Source: Bacteroidales bacterium Bact_08
GTDB taxonomy: Bacteria > Bacteroidota > Bacteroidia > Bacteroidales > UBA932
DNA: 39,058 nt
Assembly: GCA_001603425.1 (NCBI GenBank)
Contig: LUYZ01000069.1
Location: 1-39,058, forward strand
Direction: 5' to 3'
In this document: positions 1 to 7,926 of the stretch, in pieces
Position numbering within the stretch: position 1 is the first letter of the stretch
Layout of the letters: each line of letters opens with the position of its first letter
The notes under the pieces: model-generated
Seen by the model: only the letters and a program-made list of their open reading frames with translations
Told to the model about the DNA's origin: nothing
Databases searched by the model: none
Made by a program: the position numbers and the translations under genes

Positions 1-10
1 TAGTATCGTA

Positions 11-2041
11 ATGAATTATAAGATAGATCAAAAAAAACTACTTTTAATTTTAAATTTAGTTTTAACAGTTATTATAATTGTAGCTCTATTCCCCAACAAA
101 GGGAAGTTTAAATATGAATACCAAAGAGGCAGACCATGGGTCTATGAAACTTTAGTTTCACCAATAGATTTTCCTATTCTAAAAAGCAACTCAGAGATTA
201 GACGAGAAAGAGAGCAGATTGTTGCCGATGCTTTGCCTCATTTTATCTATAAAGAGGGAGTATGTAACTCTTATATTAAGGAGATTGACAAGTTACTTAA
301 TGAGCAGTCAATAGACTCTATTTCTAGAGAAAAAATATTTAAAATAATTAAAGAGATTTATTCCAGAGGAGTCGTTAACGAACAGCCTGATAGCTCTCTT
401 TATAAGACTGGGGCTATTATTATTAAGGGCTCAGAAAAAAAACTTGTCCCTATTGAGATGATTTCGGCACAAGAGGCAACAGAACAAATCATAAAAATAA
501 TAGCCTCCCAAAACTTTCTTGAGCAAGAAAAGAGTATATCAACTATTACCAATATCATAAGTAATTCACAGATCATTCCTAATATAATATATGATATTAC
601 TGCAACACAAAACTACATTAAAGAGGCAATTTTATCTATTTCTCCCACAAAAGGTGTTATATATACTGGACAACTCGTTGTATCTAAAGGAGAGTTGATC
701 ACTGCAGAAACAGAGCAAATTTTGGATTCATTCAAGGCAGAATATGAATATTCAATGGGGTTTTATGGAAACCTATTTATACTTAAATTAGGGCATCTAG
801 TCATATCTATTTCTTTAGTTTTCCTTCTTTATATCTCTCTATTTTTTATGAAAAAAGAGATTCTTAAAGAGGTCCATAAAGTTACGTTTATATTATCACT
901 CTTAATATTGTCTGTGGTAATAACAGTATTTGTTTTAGAATATGGCACTAAGATGCTTTATGTAGTACCATACAGTGTTTTTGCTCTATACTTAACATCT
1001 TTCTTTACATCTCGGTTAATTCCGCCAATCTATACTATAATATTGCTCCCTTTAATATTTATAGCTCCCGGTGGTTTTGAACTTTTTTTCTTAAATCTTA
1101 TCTCTGGAATACTTATAATATACACATTCCAATTTTGGGATAAGGGTTGGCTTCAGTTTCTTAACTCAGTTATCATATTTGGGATGTTATCTCTGCTATA
1201 TATCTCATTTCGATTCATAGAAGATGGCACTTTAGAATCTATAAATAGTGAGTATTTTACAATATTTTTATGGAACTCTATTTTCGTATATGCTGCGTAT
1301 CCTTTTCTATTTATTTTCGAAAAAGTATTTGGGCTAGTCTCTAACTCTAGATTAAGAGATCTTTCCGATGCTACCTCTAAACTATTGAGAGAGCTTGCCG
1401 ATAAGGCTCCTGGGACTTTTCACCACTCTCTTCAGGTGGCTAGTCTTGCAGAGAGTGCAGCAAGGGAGATTGGTGCTTATGCTCTTCTGGCTAGGGTTGG
1501 GTCATTATACCACGATATTGGAAAAATGGCAAATCCATCTATTTATATTGAGAATATTCCAGAAGGGGGTAAGAATATCCATAAAGAGTTATCGGCAAAT
1601 CAGAGTGCTCAGCTTATTATTTCTCATGTAGACCAGGGTGTTGAAATTGCTAAAAAGAATAATTTGCCTCAGATCATTATCGATTTTATTTTATCTCATC
1701 ATGGTAGGTCTCAAACTCTCTATTTTTACAACAAATATCTACAAGAGGGTGGAGATGTAGATAATATTGAGAATTTTACTTATAATGGCATACTTCCTAA
1801 GTATAAAGAGCATGTTATAGTGATGATGGCCGATTCTATAGAGGCTGCTTCTAGGACTCTTCCTGTTTACAATAGGGATACTATTTCTGATTTGGTTGAT
1901 ACTATAATTGATGAGAGGGTTCTTGATGTTCAGCTTATTGAGTCTGATATAACTATCAGGGAGATTACTATTATTAAAGAGGTGTTTAAGAGTAAGATTG
2001 AGCAGATTTATCATTCCAGAATTGAGTATCCTAAATCTTAA
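11..2041 (+). CDS. 7TM-HD family phosphohydrolase (PgpH-like, probable c-di-AMP phosphodiesterase)
   Basis: The protein is 676 aa. One N-terminal membrane segment (about residues 9-25) is followed by an extracytoplasmic domain (about 30-255), a block of about seven hydrophobic helices (about 256-450) and a C-terminal cytoplasmic HD domain. HD-domain metal ligands are visible: FHHS near 471, YHDIGK near 501, SHHG near 563 and MADS near 607. This order matches the 7TMR-HDED/7TM-HD family, whose characterised member PgpH of Listeria hydrolyses c-di-AMP; the substrate here is inferred from family only. The start ATG at 11 follows the window edge closely, so its promoter is not visible. Immediately downstream lies a tandem palindromic repeat array instead of another gene. 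Confidence 0.9.
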   Translation: MNYKIDQKKLLLILNLVLTVIIIVALFPNKGKFKYEYQRGRPWVYETLVSPIDFPILKSNSEIRREREQIVADALPHFIYKEGVCNSYIKEIDKLLNEQSIDSISREKIFKIIKEIYSRGVVNEQPDSSLYKTGAIIIKGSEKKLVPIEMISAQEATEQIIKIIASQNFLEQEKSISTITNIISNSQIIPNIIYDITATQNYIKEAILSISPTKGVIYTGQLVVSKGELITAETEQILDSFKAEYEYSMGFYGNLFILKLGHLVISISLVFLLYISLFFMKKEILKEVHKVTFILSLLILSVVITVFVLEYGTKMLYVVPYSVFALYLTSFFTSRLIPPIYTIILLPLIFIAPGGFELFFLNLISGILIIYTFQFWDKGWLQFLNSVIIFGMLSLLYISFRFIEDGTLESINSEYFTIFLWNSIFVYAAYPFLFIFEKVFGLVSNSRLRDLSDATSKLLRELADKAPGTFHHSLQVASLAESAAREIGAYALLARVGSLYHDIGKMANPSIYIENIPEGGKNIHKELSANQSAQLIISHVDQGVEIAKKNNLPQIIIDFILSHHGRSQTLYFYNKYLQEGGDVDNIENFTYNGILPKYKEHVIVMMADSIEAASRTLPVYNRDTISDLVDTIIDERVLDVQLIESDITIREITIIKEVFKSKIEQIYHSRIEYPKS

Positions 2042-2050
2042 TTTTGTTTT

Positions 2051-2332
2051 CATCATACTACTTATGATGTTTTCTGGCTTACATCATACTACCTTATGAT
2101 GCTTGCTGGCTTACACCATACTACCTTATGATGCTTGCTGGCTTACATCATACTACCTTATGATGCTTGGTTGCTTACATCATACTACTTATGATGCTTG
2201 CTGGCTTACATCATACTACTTATGATGCTTGGTTGCTTACATCATACTACTTATGATGCTTGCTGGCTTACATCATACTACTTATGATGCTTGCTGGCTT
2301 ACATCATACTACTTATGATGCTTGGTTGCTTA
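2051..2332. repeat. Tandem array of nine 31/32-bp palindrome-containing units
   Basis: Nine head-to-tail units start at 2051, 2082, 2114, 2146, 2178, 2209, 2240, 2271 and 2302. Each has the core CATCATACTACTTATGATG, a 7-bp inverted repeat with a short loop, followed by a 12-base linker. Units 2-4 have one extra C in the loop and are 32 bp; the rest are 31 bp. Linkers come in two main types, CTTGCTGGCTTA and CTTGGTTGCTTA, partly alternating (unit 1 has TTTTCTGGCTTA). Unit 3 has CACCATA in the left arm, which leaves a mismatch on the + strand but a G-U wobble in a - strand transcript. The array starts 9 bases after the HD gene stop codon. Units are nearly identical with no unique spacers, and 31 is not a multiple of 3, so it is neither CRISPR nor coding. 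Confidence 0.97.
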
Positions 2333-2509
2333 CACCTCACTCTCTTACTGTAACGAAGTTTTTTCAGAGGCACCTATTTTCTTTTCTGTTTTTTCGGGAA
2401 CTGCGGAACTCCTCACTGTCGTTCGTCAAACAGTCCTCGTCCTTTTCCTCAAAAACTATCAATAAAATAGGTAAAAACTTATGTTACAGTTTCGAGAGTG
2501 AGGTGTAAG
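2329..2509. repeat. 181-bp imperfect palindromic (MITE-like) element
   Basis: The ends are a perfect 16-bp inverted repeat, CTTACACCTCACTCTC at 2329-2344 and its complement at 2494-2509. Pairing continues inward with ACTGTAAC, AAGTTTTT and ACCTATTTT blocks on both arms. A small apical inverted repeat (ACTGT at 2415-2419, ACAGT at 2430-2434) sits near the centre. No transposase is present, and ORF 2260-2508 on the track is a chance reading frame. The left end overlaps the last 4 bases of the tandem array. It could be a non-autonomous mobile element or a long structured RNA/DNA hairpin; only other genomic copies would settle this. Confidence 0.75.
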
Positions 2510-2562
2510 AGAGTGAGGTGTAAGAGAGATGAGAGTGGGGTGCAAGAGAGATGAGAGTGGGC
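2494..2562. repeat. Short purine-rich tandem repeat, GAGAGTGAGGTGTAA
   Basis: A 15-bp unit occurs perfectly twice (2494-2508 and 2509-2523). After a GAGAGAT spacer it recurs as GAGAGTGGGGTGCAA (2531-2545), then after another GAGAGAT as a partial copy GAGAGTGGGC (2553-2562). The first copy is also the right arm of the palindromic element, so the repeat looks like a duplicated end of that element. Confidence 0.85.
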
Positions 2563-2568
2563 TATATA

Positions 2569-2604
2569 AAAAAAGAGGTCATCTTAAAAGACGACCTCTT
2601 TTTT
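2569..2604. terminator. Bidirectional intrinsic terminator after tRNA-Val
   Basis: AAAAGAGGTC (2571-2580) pairs with GACCTCTTTT (2593-2602), with further pairing toward the loop (ATC/GAC, one wobble). T-runs flank the stem on both strands. On the - strand the hairpin starts almost directly after the tRNA 3' end, so it most likely ends the tRNA-Val transcript. It would also stop transcription coming from the repeat block on the + strand. Confidence 0.85.
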
Positions 2605-2605
2605 G

Positions 2606-2680
2606 TGGGAGCAGAGGGAGTCGAACCCCCGACCCTCTGCTTGTAAGGCAGATGCTCTAAACCAACTGAGCTATGCTCCC
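2606..2680 (-). tRNA. tRNA-Val (anticodon UAC)
   Basis: The - strand reads GGGAGCATAGCTCAG at the 5' end. The anticodon arm CTGCC-TTACAAG-GCAG carries TAC, the T arm contains GGTTCGACTCC, and the 3' strand TGCTCCC pairs fully with the acceptor 5' strand; the discriminator is A. The gene is 75 nt and CCA is not encoded. A TATCTTTG promoter box lies 41 bases upstream and a terminator abuts the 3' end, so this looks like a single-gene unit. Confidence 0.95.
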
Positions 2681-2720
2681 TTTTTCATTTTGTCAACCCC
2701 ATTGTTTCCGTTTGGGAGTG

Positions 2721-2728
2721 CAAAGATA
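2721..2728 (-). promoter_or_regulatory. TAnnTTTG -7 box (TATCTTTG) for tRNA-Val
   Basis: On the - strand TATCTTTG matches the Bacteroidota -7 consensus TAnnTTTG. It lies between the folC stop and the tRNA, leaving a leader of about 30 nt. No clear -33 TTTG was assigned. Confidence 0.55.
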
Positions 2729-2757
2729 TGTAGATTTTTTTAACCTCCAAAAAAAAA

Positions 2758-4053
2758 TCATTTTTTTTCAAAAAATTTCAAAGCATCTGCTACCACAAAT
2801 GTACTACCACCAATAAATAGGAGATCTCCTTTTTTGTAAATTTCATAAAATCTCTCTATAGCTCTCTCTACGTTATCACAAACCTCTCCATCAAGACCAA
2901 GATTCTTTGCTTTATTTTCTATATAACATGGGTCACATGCCCTATTTGTTTGTGCTTTGGTAAATAGATAATATGCCATTCGGGGTAAAATACCTAGAAT
3001 TTTATCTATATCTTTCTCTGCAGTTAGCCCTATTACACAAAATAATCTATCATAATTCTCTCTTTTTAGTTGAGAAAAAACAAGAGAAAGGCCTGCAAAA
3101 TTGTGTCCAGTATCGCAGATAATATCGGGATTAGACGATATTTTCTCCCATCTACCTCTTAATCCTGTATTTGAGATGACCATAGATAGACCTTTTCTAA
3201 TGTTAATATCACTCCACCTATCCTCAACTTTTTGTATAAAAGAATAATTAAGAGACAATTCAGATAATGCTGTTAGTACTGTTCTTAAGTTATATAATTG
3301 ACACTCTCCTTTTAAATCTAACGTATAATCGCTTAATGAGAGATCGCTAAATATACAATCTTGCGCAAATAAAACTTTAGACTCCAATTTATCAGCAATC
3401 ATACTAAATACCTCTTTAGAAACAGAGGTATACTCACCAATCACAACTGGCGTCCCTTTTTTAATTATGCCTGCTTTTTCGTGTGCAATATCTCTAACGC
3501 TATAACCCAAATGTTCACAATGATCCAATGATATGTTTGTAATAATACTTAATATAGGAGAGATAATATTTGTGGAGTCTAACCTTCCTCCCAATCCAGT
3601 CTCAATAACAGCTATATCCACACTCTCTTTGGCAAAATAGTTAAAAGCAATCGCAGTTGTTATTTCAAAAAAAGAGCTCTTATTAGATATCATAAACTCT
3701 TTGTGCTCGTCAACAAACTCAACAACACCCTCTTTTGATATCATGCTTCCATTAATCTTAATTCTTTCTCTAAAATCTATTAGATGAGGCGAAGTATACA
3801 ATCCAACTTTTAATCCTAGCTCCATTAAAACTGATGCTAACATATGACTAACTGAGCCCTTCCCATTAGTTCCTGCTACGTGGATAGTCTTAAACCTTTT
3901 GTGAGGGCAATTTAATCTCTTATCAAAAAGTATCATTGAATCAAGACCCTCTTTATACGCTATTTTACCAACCTGTTGATATGAGGGAAATTGATTAAAC
4001 AAAAACTCAGTTACTCTATTATATTCTATATCAATACTATTATCCATCCTCAA
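2758..4053 (-). CDS. folC: Bifunctional folylpolyglutamate/dihydrofolate synthase
   Basis: The 431-aa product adds glutamate to dihydropteroate and folates in an ATP-dependent Mur-ligase reaction in the cytoplasm. The P-loop AGTNGKGS lies at residues 60-67. The family motifs TSPHL, ETGLGGRLDSTN and ITNISLDHCEHLG follow in the expected order, and DTGHN marks the C-terminal glutamate-ligase domain. Length is typical for bacterial FolC. The ATG at 4053 is used; an in-frame ATG two codons later is possible. It is transcribed away from purL, apparently as a single gene, and tRNA-Val follows on the same strand with its own promoter box. Confidence 0.95.
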   Translation of the reverse strand: MRMDNSIDIEYNRVTEFLFNQFPSYQQVGKIAYKEGLDSMILFDKRLNCPHKRFKTIHVAGTNGKGSVSHMLASVLMELGLKVGLYTSPHLIDFRERIKINGSMISKEGVVEFVDEHKEFMISNKSSFFEITTAIAFNYFAKESVDIAVIETGLGGRLDSTNIISPILSIITNISLDHCEHLGYSVRDIAHEKAGIIKKGTPVVIGEYTSVSKEVFSMIADKLESKVLFAQDCIFSDLSLSDYTLDLKGECQLYNLRTVLTALSELSLNYSFIQKVEDRWSDINIRKGLSMVISNTGLRGRWEKISSNPDIICDTGHNFAGLSLVFSQLKRENYDRLFCVIGLTAEKDIDKILGILPRMAYYLFTKAQTNRACDPCYIENKAKNLGLDGEVCDNVERAIERFYEIYKKGDLLFIGGSTFVVADALKFFEKK

Positions 4054-4107
4054 TTTATTCTTAAATTAATATATCTGTTAATGTTTTACTTTTACTACCA
4101 CAAATTT

Positions 4108-4115
4108 CAAAAATA
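4108..4115 (-). promoter_or_regulatory. Candidate -7 box (TATTTTTG) for folC
   Basis: TATTTTTG on the - strand fits TAnnTTTG and would give a leader of about 47 nt before the folC ATG. The region is AT-rich, so a chance match is possible. Confidence 0.4.
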
Positions 4116-4172
4116 AATATCACAAAAAGGTTAAAGGCAGCAATTATTTTTCAATTATTGACCAAAATGCCG

Positions 4173-4180
4173 TACTTTTG
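4173..4180 (+). promoter_or_regulatory. -7 box (TACTTTTG) for purL; sets its start
   Basis: TACTTTTG is a full match to TAnnTTTG. It lies inside the first codons of the ORF-track version of purL, so transcription would begin near 4187 and that longer start cannot be translated from this promoter. The internal ATG at 4209 is therefore favoured. The box overlaps the first base of a perfect 14-bp palindrome, GTAAATTAATTTAC (4180-4193), around the expected transcription start. Confidence 0.6.
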
Positions 4181-4208
4181 TAAATTAATTTACACCTTAT
4201 TATTTCCT

Positions 4209-7200
4209 ATGATTTCATTCTTTATTGCACAAAACGGGCCTGTTCTGGCGGTTAAAACTAAATCTGAATTATCAAAAGAGAGTATAAAGGCACTTGAGTG
4301 GCTGTTTAACAATGCAAAATTATTGCCAAACACATCTTTAGATGGAATATTTATTGGTCCTAGAAAAGAGATGATAACTCCATGGAGCACATCGGCAGTT
4401 GAAATTGCAAAAAATATGAATATTGGTGAAATTGAGAGAATTGAGGAGTTTTATCGAGTTGACAACATAGATGCTAAATATGATAAAATGCTCCAAAGGC
4501 TTTATCAAAGACTAGATCAATCAATATTTGACACCGATAAAACTGCTGAACCTGTGTTGGAAATAGAGAATATTGAGGAGTATAATAATAAAGAGGGTCT
4601 TGCTCTTAATCAAGAAGAGATCGATTACCTTAAAAATCTTAGTATAAAGCTACAAAGACCACTTACCGATGGTGAAGTATTTGGTTTTTCTCAAGTAAAT
4701 TCAGAACATTGTAGACACAAAATATTCAACGGAGTCTTTGTTATTGATGGTGTAGAGAGAGAGTCTTCGCTCTTCTCTTTAATTAAAAAAACATCAAAAG
4801 AGAATCCAAATAAAATAGTATCGGCATATAAAGATAACTGTGCTTTTTTGAAGGGCCCTCAGGTAGAGCTATTTTATCCGATTAAAGGAGATGCTCCTTC
4901 TGAGTTTACAACATCAAATTCTGAAACTGTTATCTCACTAAAGGCAGAAACTCATAACTTCCCTACCACTGTAGAGCCATTTAATGGAGCAGCAACTGGC
5001 TCTGGTGGAGAGATTAGAGATAGGATTGCTGGTGGAAAAGGATCTTTCCCAATAGCAGGTACTGCTGTCTATATGACTTCATACCCAAGACTCGATCCCG
5101 ATAATAAAATATGGGAACAAAAAGCTCCTAGAAAATGGCTATACCAAACTCCAAAAGAGATTTTAATTAAGGCTTCTAACGGAGCAAGCGATTATGGAAA
5201 TAAATTTGGACAGCCCTTAATATGTGGTTCATTATTAACTTACGAGTATAGTAATAATGATATTCAATTTGGATACGATAAAGTAATAATGCAAGCAGGA
5301 GGAATTGGATATGCAAAAAAAGATTATGCATTTAAAGACGTTCCAAAAGTTGGAGATAAAATAGTATTACTTGGCGGAGATAATTATAGAATTGGAATGG
5401 GCGGGGGAGCAGTATCTTCTGTTGCTACAGGGGAGTTCAATAATTCAATTGAGCTTAATGCTGTTCAGCGATCAAATCCAGAGATGCAAAAGAGGGTATA
5501 TAATACAATACGATCTTTAGCTGAGAGTAACAACAACTCTATTATATCAATACATGATCATGGAGCTGGAGGGCATTTAAACTGCCTTTCGGAATTAGTT
5601 GAGGAGACCGGAGGGTTAATCGATATAGGAAAACTACCTAAAGGAGACCCTACCCTATCGGCAAAAGAGCTCATTGGCAACGAGTCTCAAGAGAGAATGG
5701 GGATGGTTGTCTCTTCTGAAAACTGTAGTCAAATAGAGGCTATTGCGCAAAGAGAGAGAGCCCCTTTCTATGTAATTGGTGAAACAACCAATAATAAAAA
5801 ATTCACATTACAAGACTCTATTACTAAAGAGACCCCTATAGATCTTAACTTAGAAGATATGTTTGGATCTACACCCAAAACAGTTCTTACCGATACTACT
5901 ATTTTGAATAACTGGGAGGAGGTCGATAACAATAGAGATATCGAACATTCATTAGAACTTGTTCTTCAACTAGAATCTGTAGCATGTAAAGATTGGTTAA
6001 CCAACAAGGTAGATAGAAGTGTAACAGGTCTAATAGCAAAACAGCAAACAGCTGGTGAAATACAACTTCCTTTAAACAACTTAGGTGTTGTAGAAATAGG
6101 ATATGGGAGCAAAAAGGGAATGGCTACATCCATCGGGCATGCGCCATCAATTGCCCTTATTGATGAAAGAGCAGGTAGTAGAATGGCAATTGCTGAGACA
6201 CTAACAAATTTGATATGGACACCTATAGAAAGTAAAATAGAGGGAGTTTCTCTATCGGCAAACTGGATGTGGCCATGTAATAACCCTGGCGAAAATACCA
6301 AACTATATAACGCGGTTGAGTCTGCAAGTAATTTTGCAATAGAGCTTGGAATAAATATTCCAACGGGAAAAGACTCCCTATCTATGACCCAAAAATATCC
6401 AGATGGCAGCAAAGTAATATCACCTGGTACACTAATAGTATCCTCTGTTTGTGAAGTGACCGATATCACAAAAACAATTGAGCCAGTTATAGACACTGAG
6501 ACACCTAGCACTTTACTATACATTCCATTCAATAAATTAGATGAGATAACTTTTGAGCTTGGAGGAAGTGCATATGCTCAAGTATATTCAAAACTTGGAC
6601 AGAGAACTCCAGATATTAAAAATGCTCCCTATTTCAAAGAATGCTTTAATGTTGTACAAGATTTGATCAATAGCAGAGAGATATTGGCTGGCCATGATGT
6701 ATCTACAGGAGGGCTAATCACCACACTATTAGAGATGAATTTTGCTAATTGTAAAGGGGGCATAGATATAGATTTAACTGATCTAAAATCTAATCTTTTA
6801 AATATTTTATTCTCAGAGGAGAGTGCTATTGTAATTCAAGTTGCCGATGATAAACTTAAAAGCGTAGTCTCTAAATTAATTGATAATAATATACAATACA
6901 CTCTTATTGGAACTACATCTAGTCAGAGATTTGCTACAATTAGACATGGAGAGAATACCATTAAATTAGATATAGACAAGTATAGAGATCTGTGGTTTAA
7001 GCCTTCATATATGTTGGATATAGATCAGGTCGGTGAGAAGCTTGCAACTGAAAGATTCAACAATTACAAAAATCAACCGCTACAATATAGATTCCCATCT
7101 AATTTCAATGGTCTTAAAGAAACTCAAATTAAATCTAGCAATAAGAGAGTTACTGCTGCCATAATAAGAGAAAAAGGTTCTAACGGAGATAGAGAGATGG

Positions 7201-7904
7201 CGTGGGCTCTGCACCTTGCTGGATTTACCGTTAAGGACGTCCATATGACAGATCTTATCAGTGGAAGAGAGAATTTAGAAGATGTTAATATGATTGTTTT
7301 TGTAGGAGGGTTTTCAAATGCCGATACTCTAGGTTCTGCAAAGGGATGGGCTGGAGCATTTCTATACAATCAAAGAGCATCTCAGGCACTTGAGAATTTC
7401 TACTCTAGAGAGGATACTCTAAGCCTTGGTGTTTGTAATGGCTGCCAATTGATGGCAGAGCTTGGGCTAATTACACCAGATAACAGAGAAGAGTCTCCAA
7501 AGATGCATCACAATAATAGCAAAAAATATGAGAGCGCATTTGTTGGAGTTACTATTCAAGAGTCACCATCTATCTTACTTAAATCATTAGAGGGCTCATC
7601 ACTTGGCATATGGGTTGCTCATGGAGAGGGTAAATTCTATTTCCCTTCAGATATAAATAATTATAACATAGCGATTAAATATAATTTTGGTCAATATCCA
7701 GCTAATCCAAACGGATCTCCAGAATCAACAGCTGCAGTATGTAGCAATGATGGACGTCACTTGGCAATGATGCCTCATCCAGAGAGATGTCTCTATCCTC
7801 ACAACTGGGCTCACTATCCAAATCAAAGACAAACCGACGATATAACTCCTTGGTTAGACCTATTTACAAATGGATATAAATGGATTCTAAATACTAAGAA
7901 GTAA
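4209..7904 (+). CDS. purL: Phosphoribosylformylglycinamidine synthase (large single-chain form)
   Basis: PurL converts FGAR and glutamine to FGAM in purine synthesis. This is the long type, 1231 aa from the chosen start, with synthetase and glutaminase parts in one chain. Visible motifs are the synthetase signature VNSEHCRHK, AETHNFPT, GGEIRDR, the second-half GKDSLSM and DVSTGGL, and the glutaminase nucleophile in GVCNGCQLM (Cys about 1076) with MPHPERC near the C-terminus. The ORF track begins at 4158, but family proteins start at the equivalent of MISFF and a promoter box lies at 4173, so ATG 4209 is preferred. The phoH gene follows after 22 bases and is probably cotranscribed. The antisense 188-aa ORF at 5966-6532 is a shadow. 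Confidence 0.97.
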   Translation: MISFFIAQNGPVLAVKTKSELSKESIKALEWLFNNAKLLPNTSLDGIFIGPRKEMITPWSTSAVEIAKNMNIGEIERIEEFYRVDNIDAKYDKMLQRLYQRLDQSIFDTDKTAEPVLEIENIEEYNNKEGLALNQEEIDYLKNLSIKLQRPLTDGEVFGFSQVNSEHCRHKIFNGVFVIDGVERESSLFSLIKKTSKENPNKIVSAYKDNCAFLKGPQVELFYPIKGDAPSEFTTSNSETVISLKAETHNFPTTVEPFNGAATGSGGEIRDRIAGGKGSFPIAGTAVYMTSYPRLDPDNKIWEQKAPRKWLYQTPKEILIKASNGASDYGNKFGQPLICGSLLTYEYSNNDIQFGYDKVIMQAGGIGYAKKDYAFKDVPKVGDKIVLLGGDNYRIGMGGGAVSSVATGEFNNSIELNAVQRSNPEMQKRVYNTIRSLAESNNNSIISIHDHGAGGHLNCLSELVEETGGLIDIGKLPKGDPTLSAKELIGNESQERMGMVVSSENCSQIEAIAQRERAPFYVIGETTNNKKFTLQDSITKETPIDLNLEDMFGSTPKTVLTDTTILNNWEEVDNNRDIEHSLELVLQLESVACKDWLTNKVDRSVTGLIAKQQTAGEIQLPLNNLGVVEIGYGSKKGMATSIGHAPSIALIDERAGSRMAIAETLTNLIWTPIESKIEGVSLSANWMWPCNNPGENTKLYNAVESASNFAIELGINIPTGKDSLSMTQKYPDGSKVISPGTLIVSSVCEVTDITKTIEPVIDTETPSTLLYIPFNKLDEITFELGGSAYAQVYSKLGQRTPDIKNAPYFKECFNVVQDLINSREILAGHDVSTGGLITTLLEMNFANCKGGIDIDLTDLKSNLLNILFSEESAIVIQVADDKLKSVVSKLIDNNIQYTLIGTTSSQRFATIRHGENTIKLDIDKYRDLWFKPSYMLDIDQVGEKLATERFNNYKNQPLQYRFPSNFNGLKETQIKSSNKRVTAAIIREKGSNGDREMAWALHLAGFTVKDVHMTDLISGRENLEDVNMIVFVGGFSNADTLGSAKGWAGAFLYNQRASQALENFYSREDTLSLGVCNGCQLMAELGLITPDNREESPKMHHNNSKKYESAFVGVTIQESPSILLKSLEGSSLGIWVAHGEGKFYFPSDINNYNIAIKYNFGQYPANPNGSPESTAAVCSNDGRHLAMMPHPERCLYPHNWAHYPNQRQTDDITPWLDLFTNGYKWILNTKK

Positions 7905-7926
7905 TTGTCATTAAATACAAAGCACT

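Noticed and set aside
2051-2332. CRISPR array
   Set aside because: Units are contiguous near-identical copies; the linkers come in only two main recurring types, so there are no unique spacers, and no cas genes are near.
2260-2508. 82-aa ORF on the + strand
   Set aside because: It is a frame running through the tandem array and palindromic element; composition follows the repeats and there is no promoter box or family resemblance.
2329-2509. Complete insertion sequence
   Set aside because: Only 181 bp with inverted ends and no transposase or remnant of one.
4158-4208. Extended purL N-terminus from the track
   Set aside because: It contains the TACTTTTG promoter box and adds 17 residues not expected in the family; ATG 4209 is better.
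5966-6532. 188-aa antisense ORF inside purL
   Set aside because: Shadow of a strongly conserved gene; no recognisable domain or promoter.
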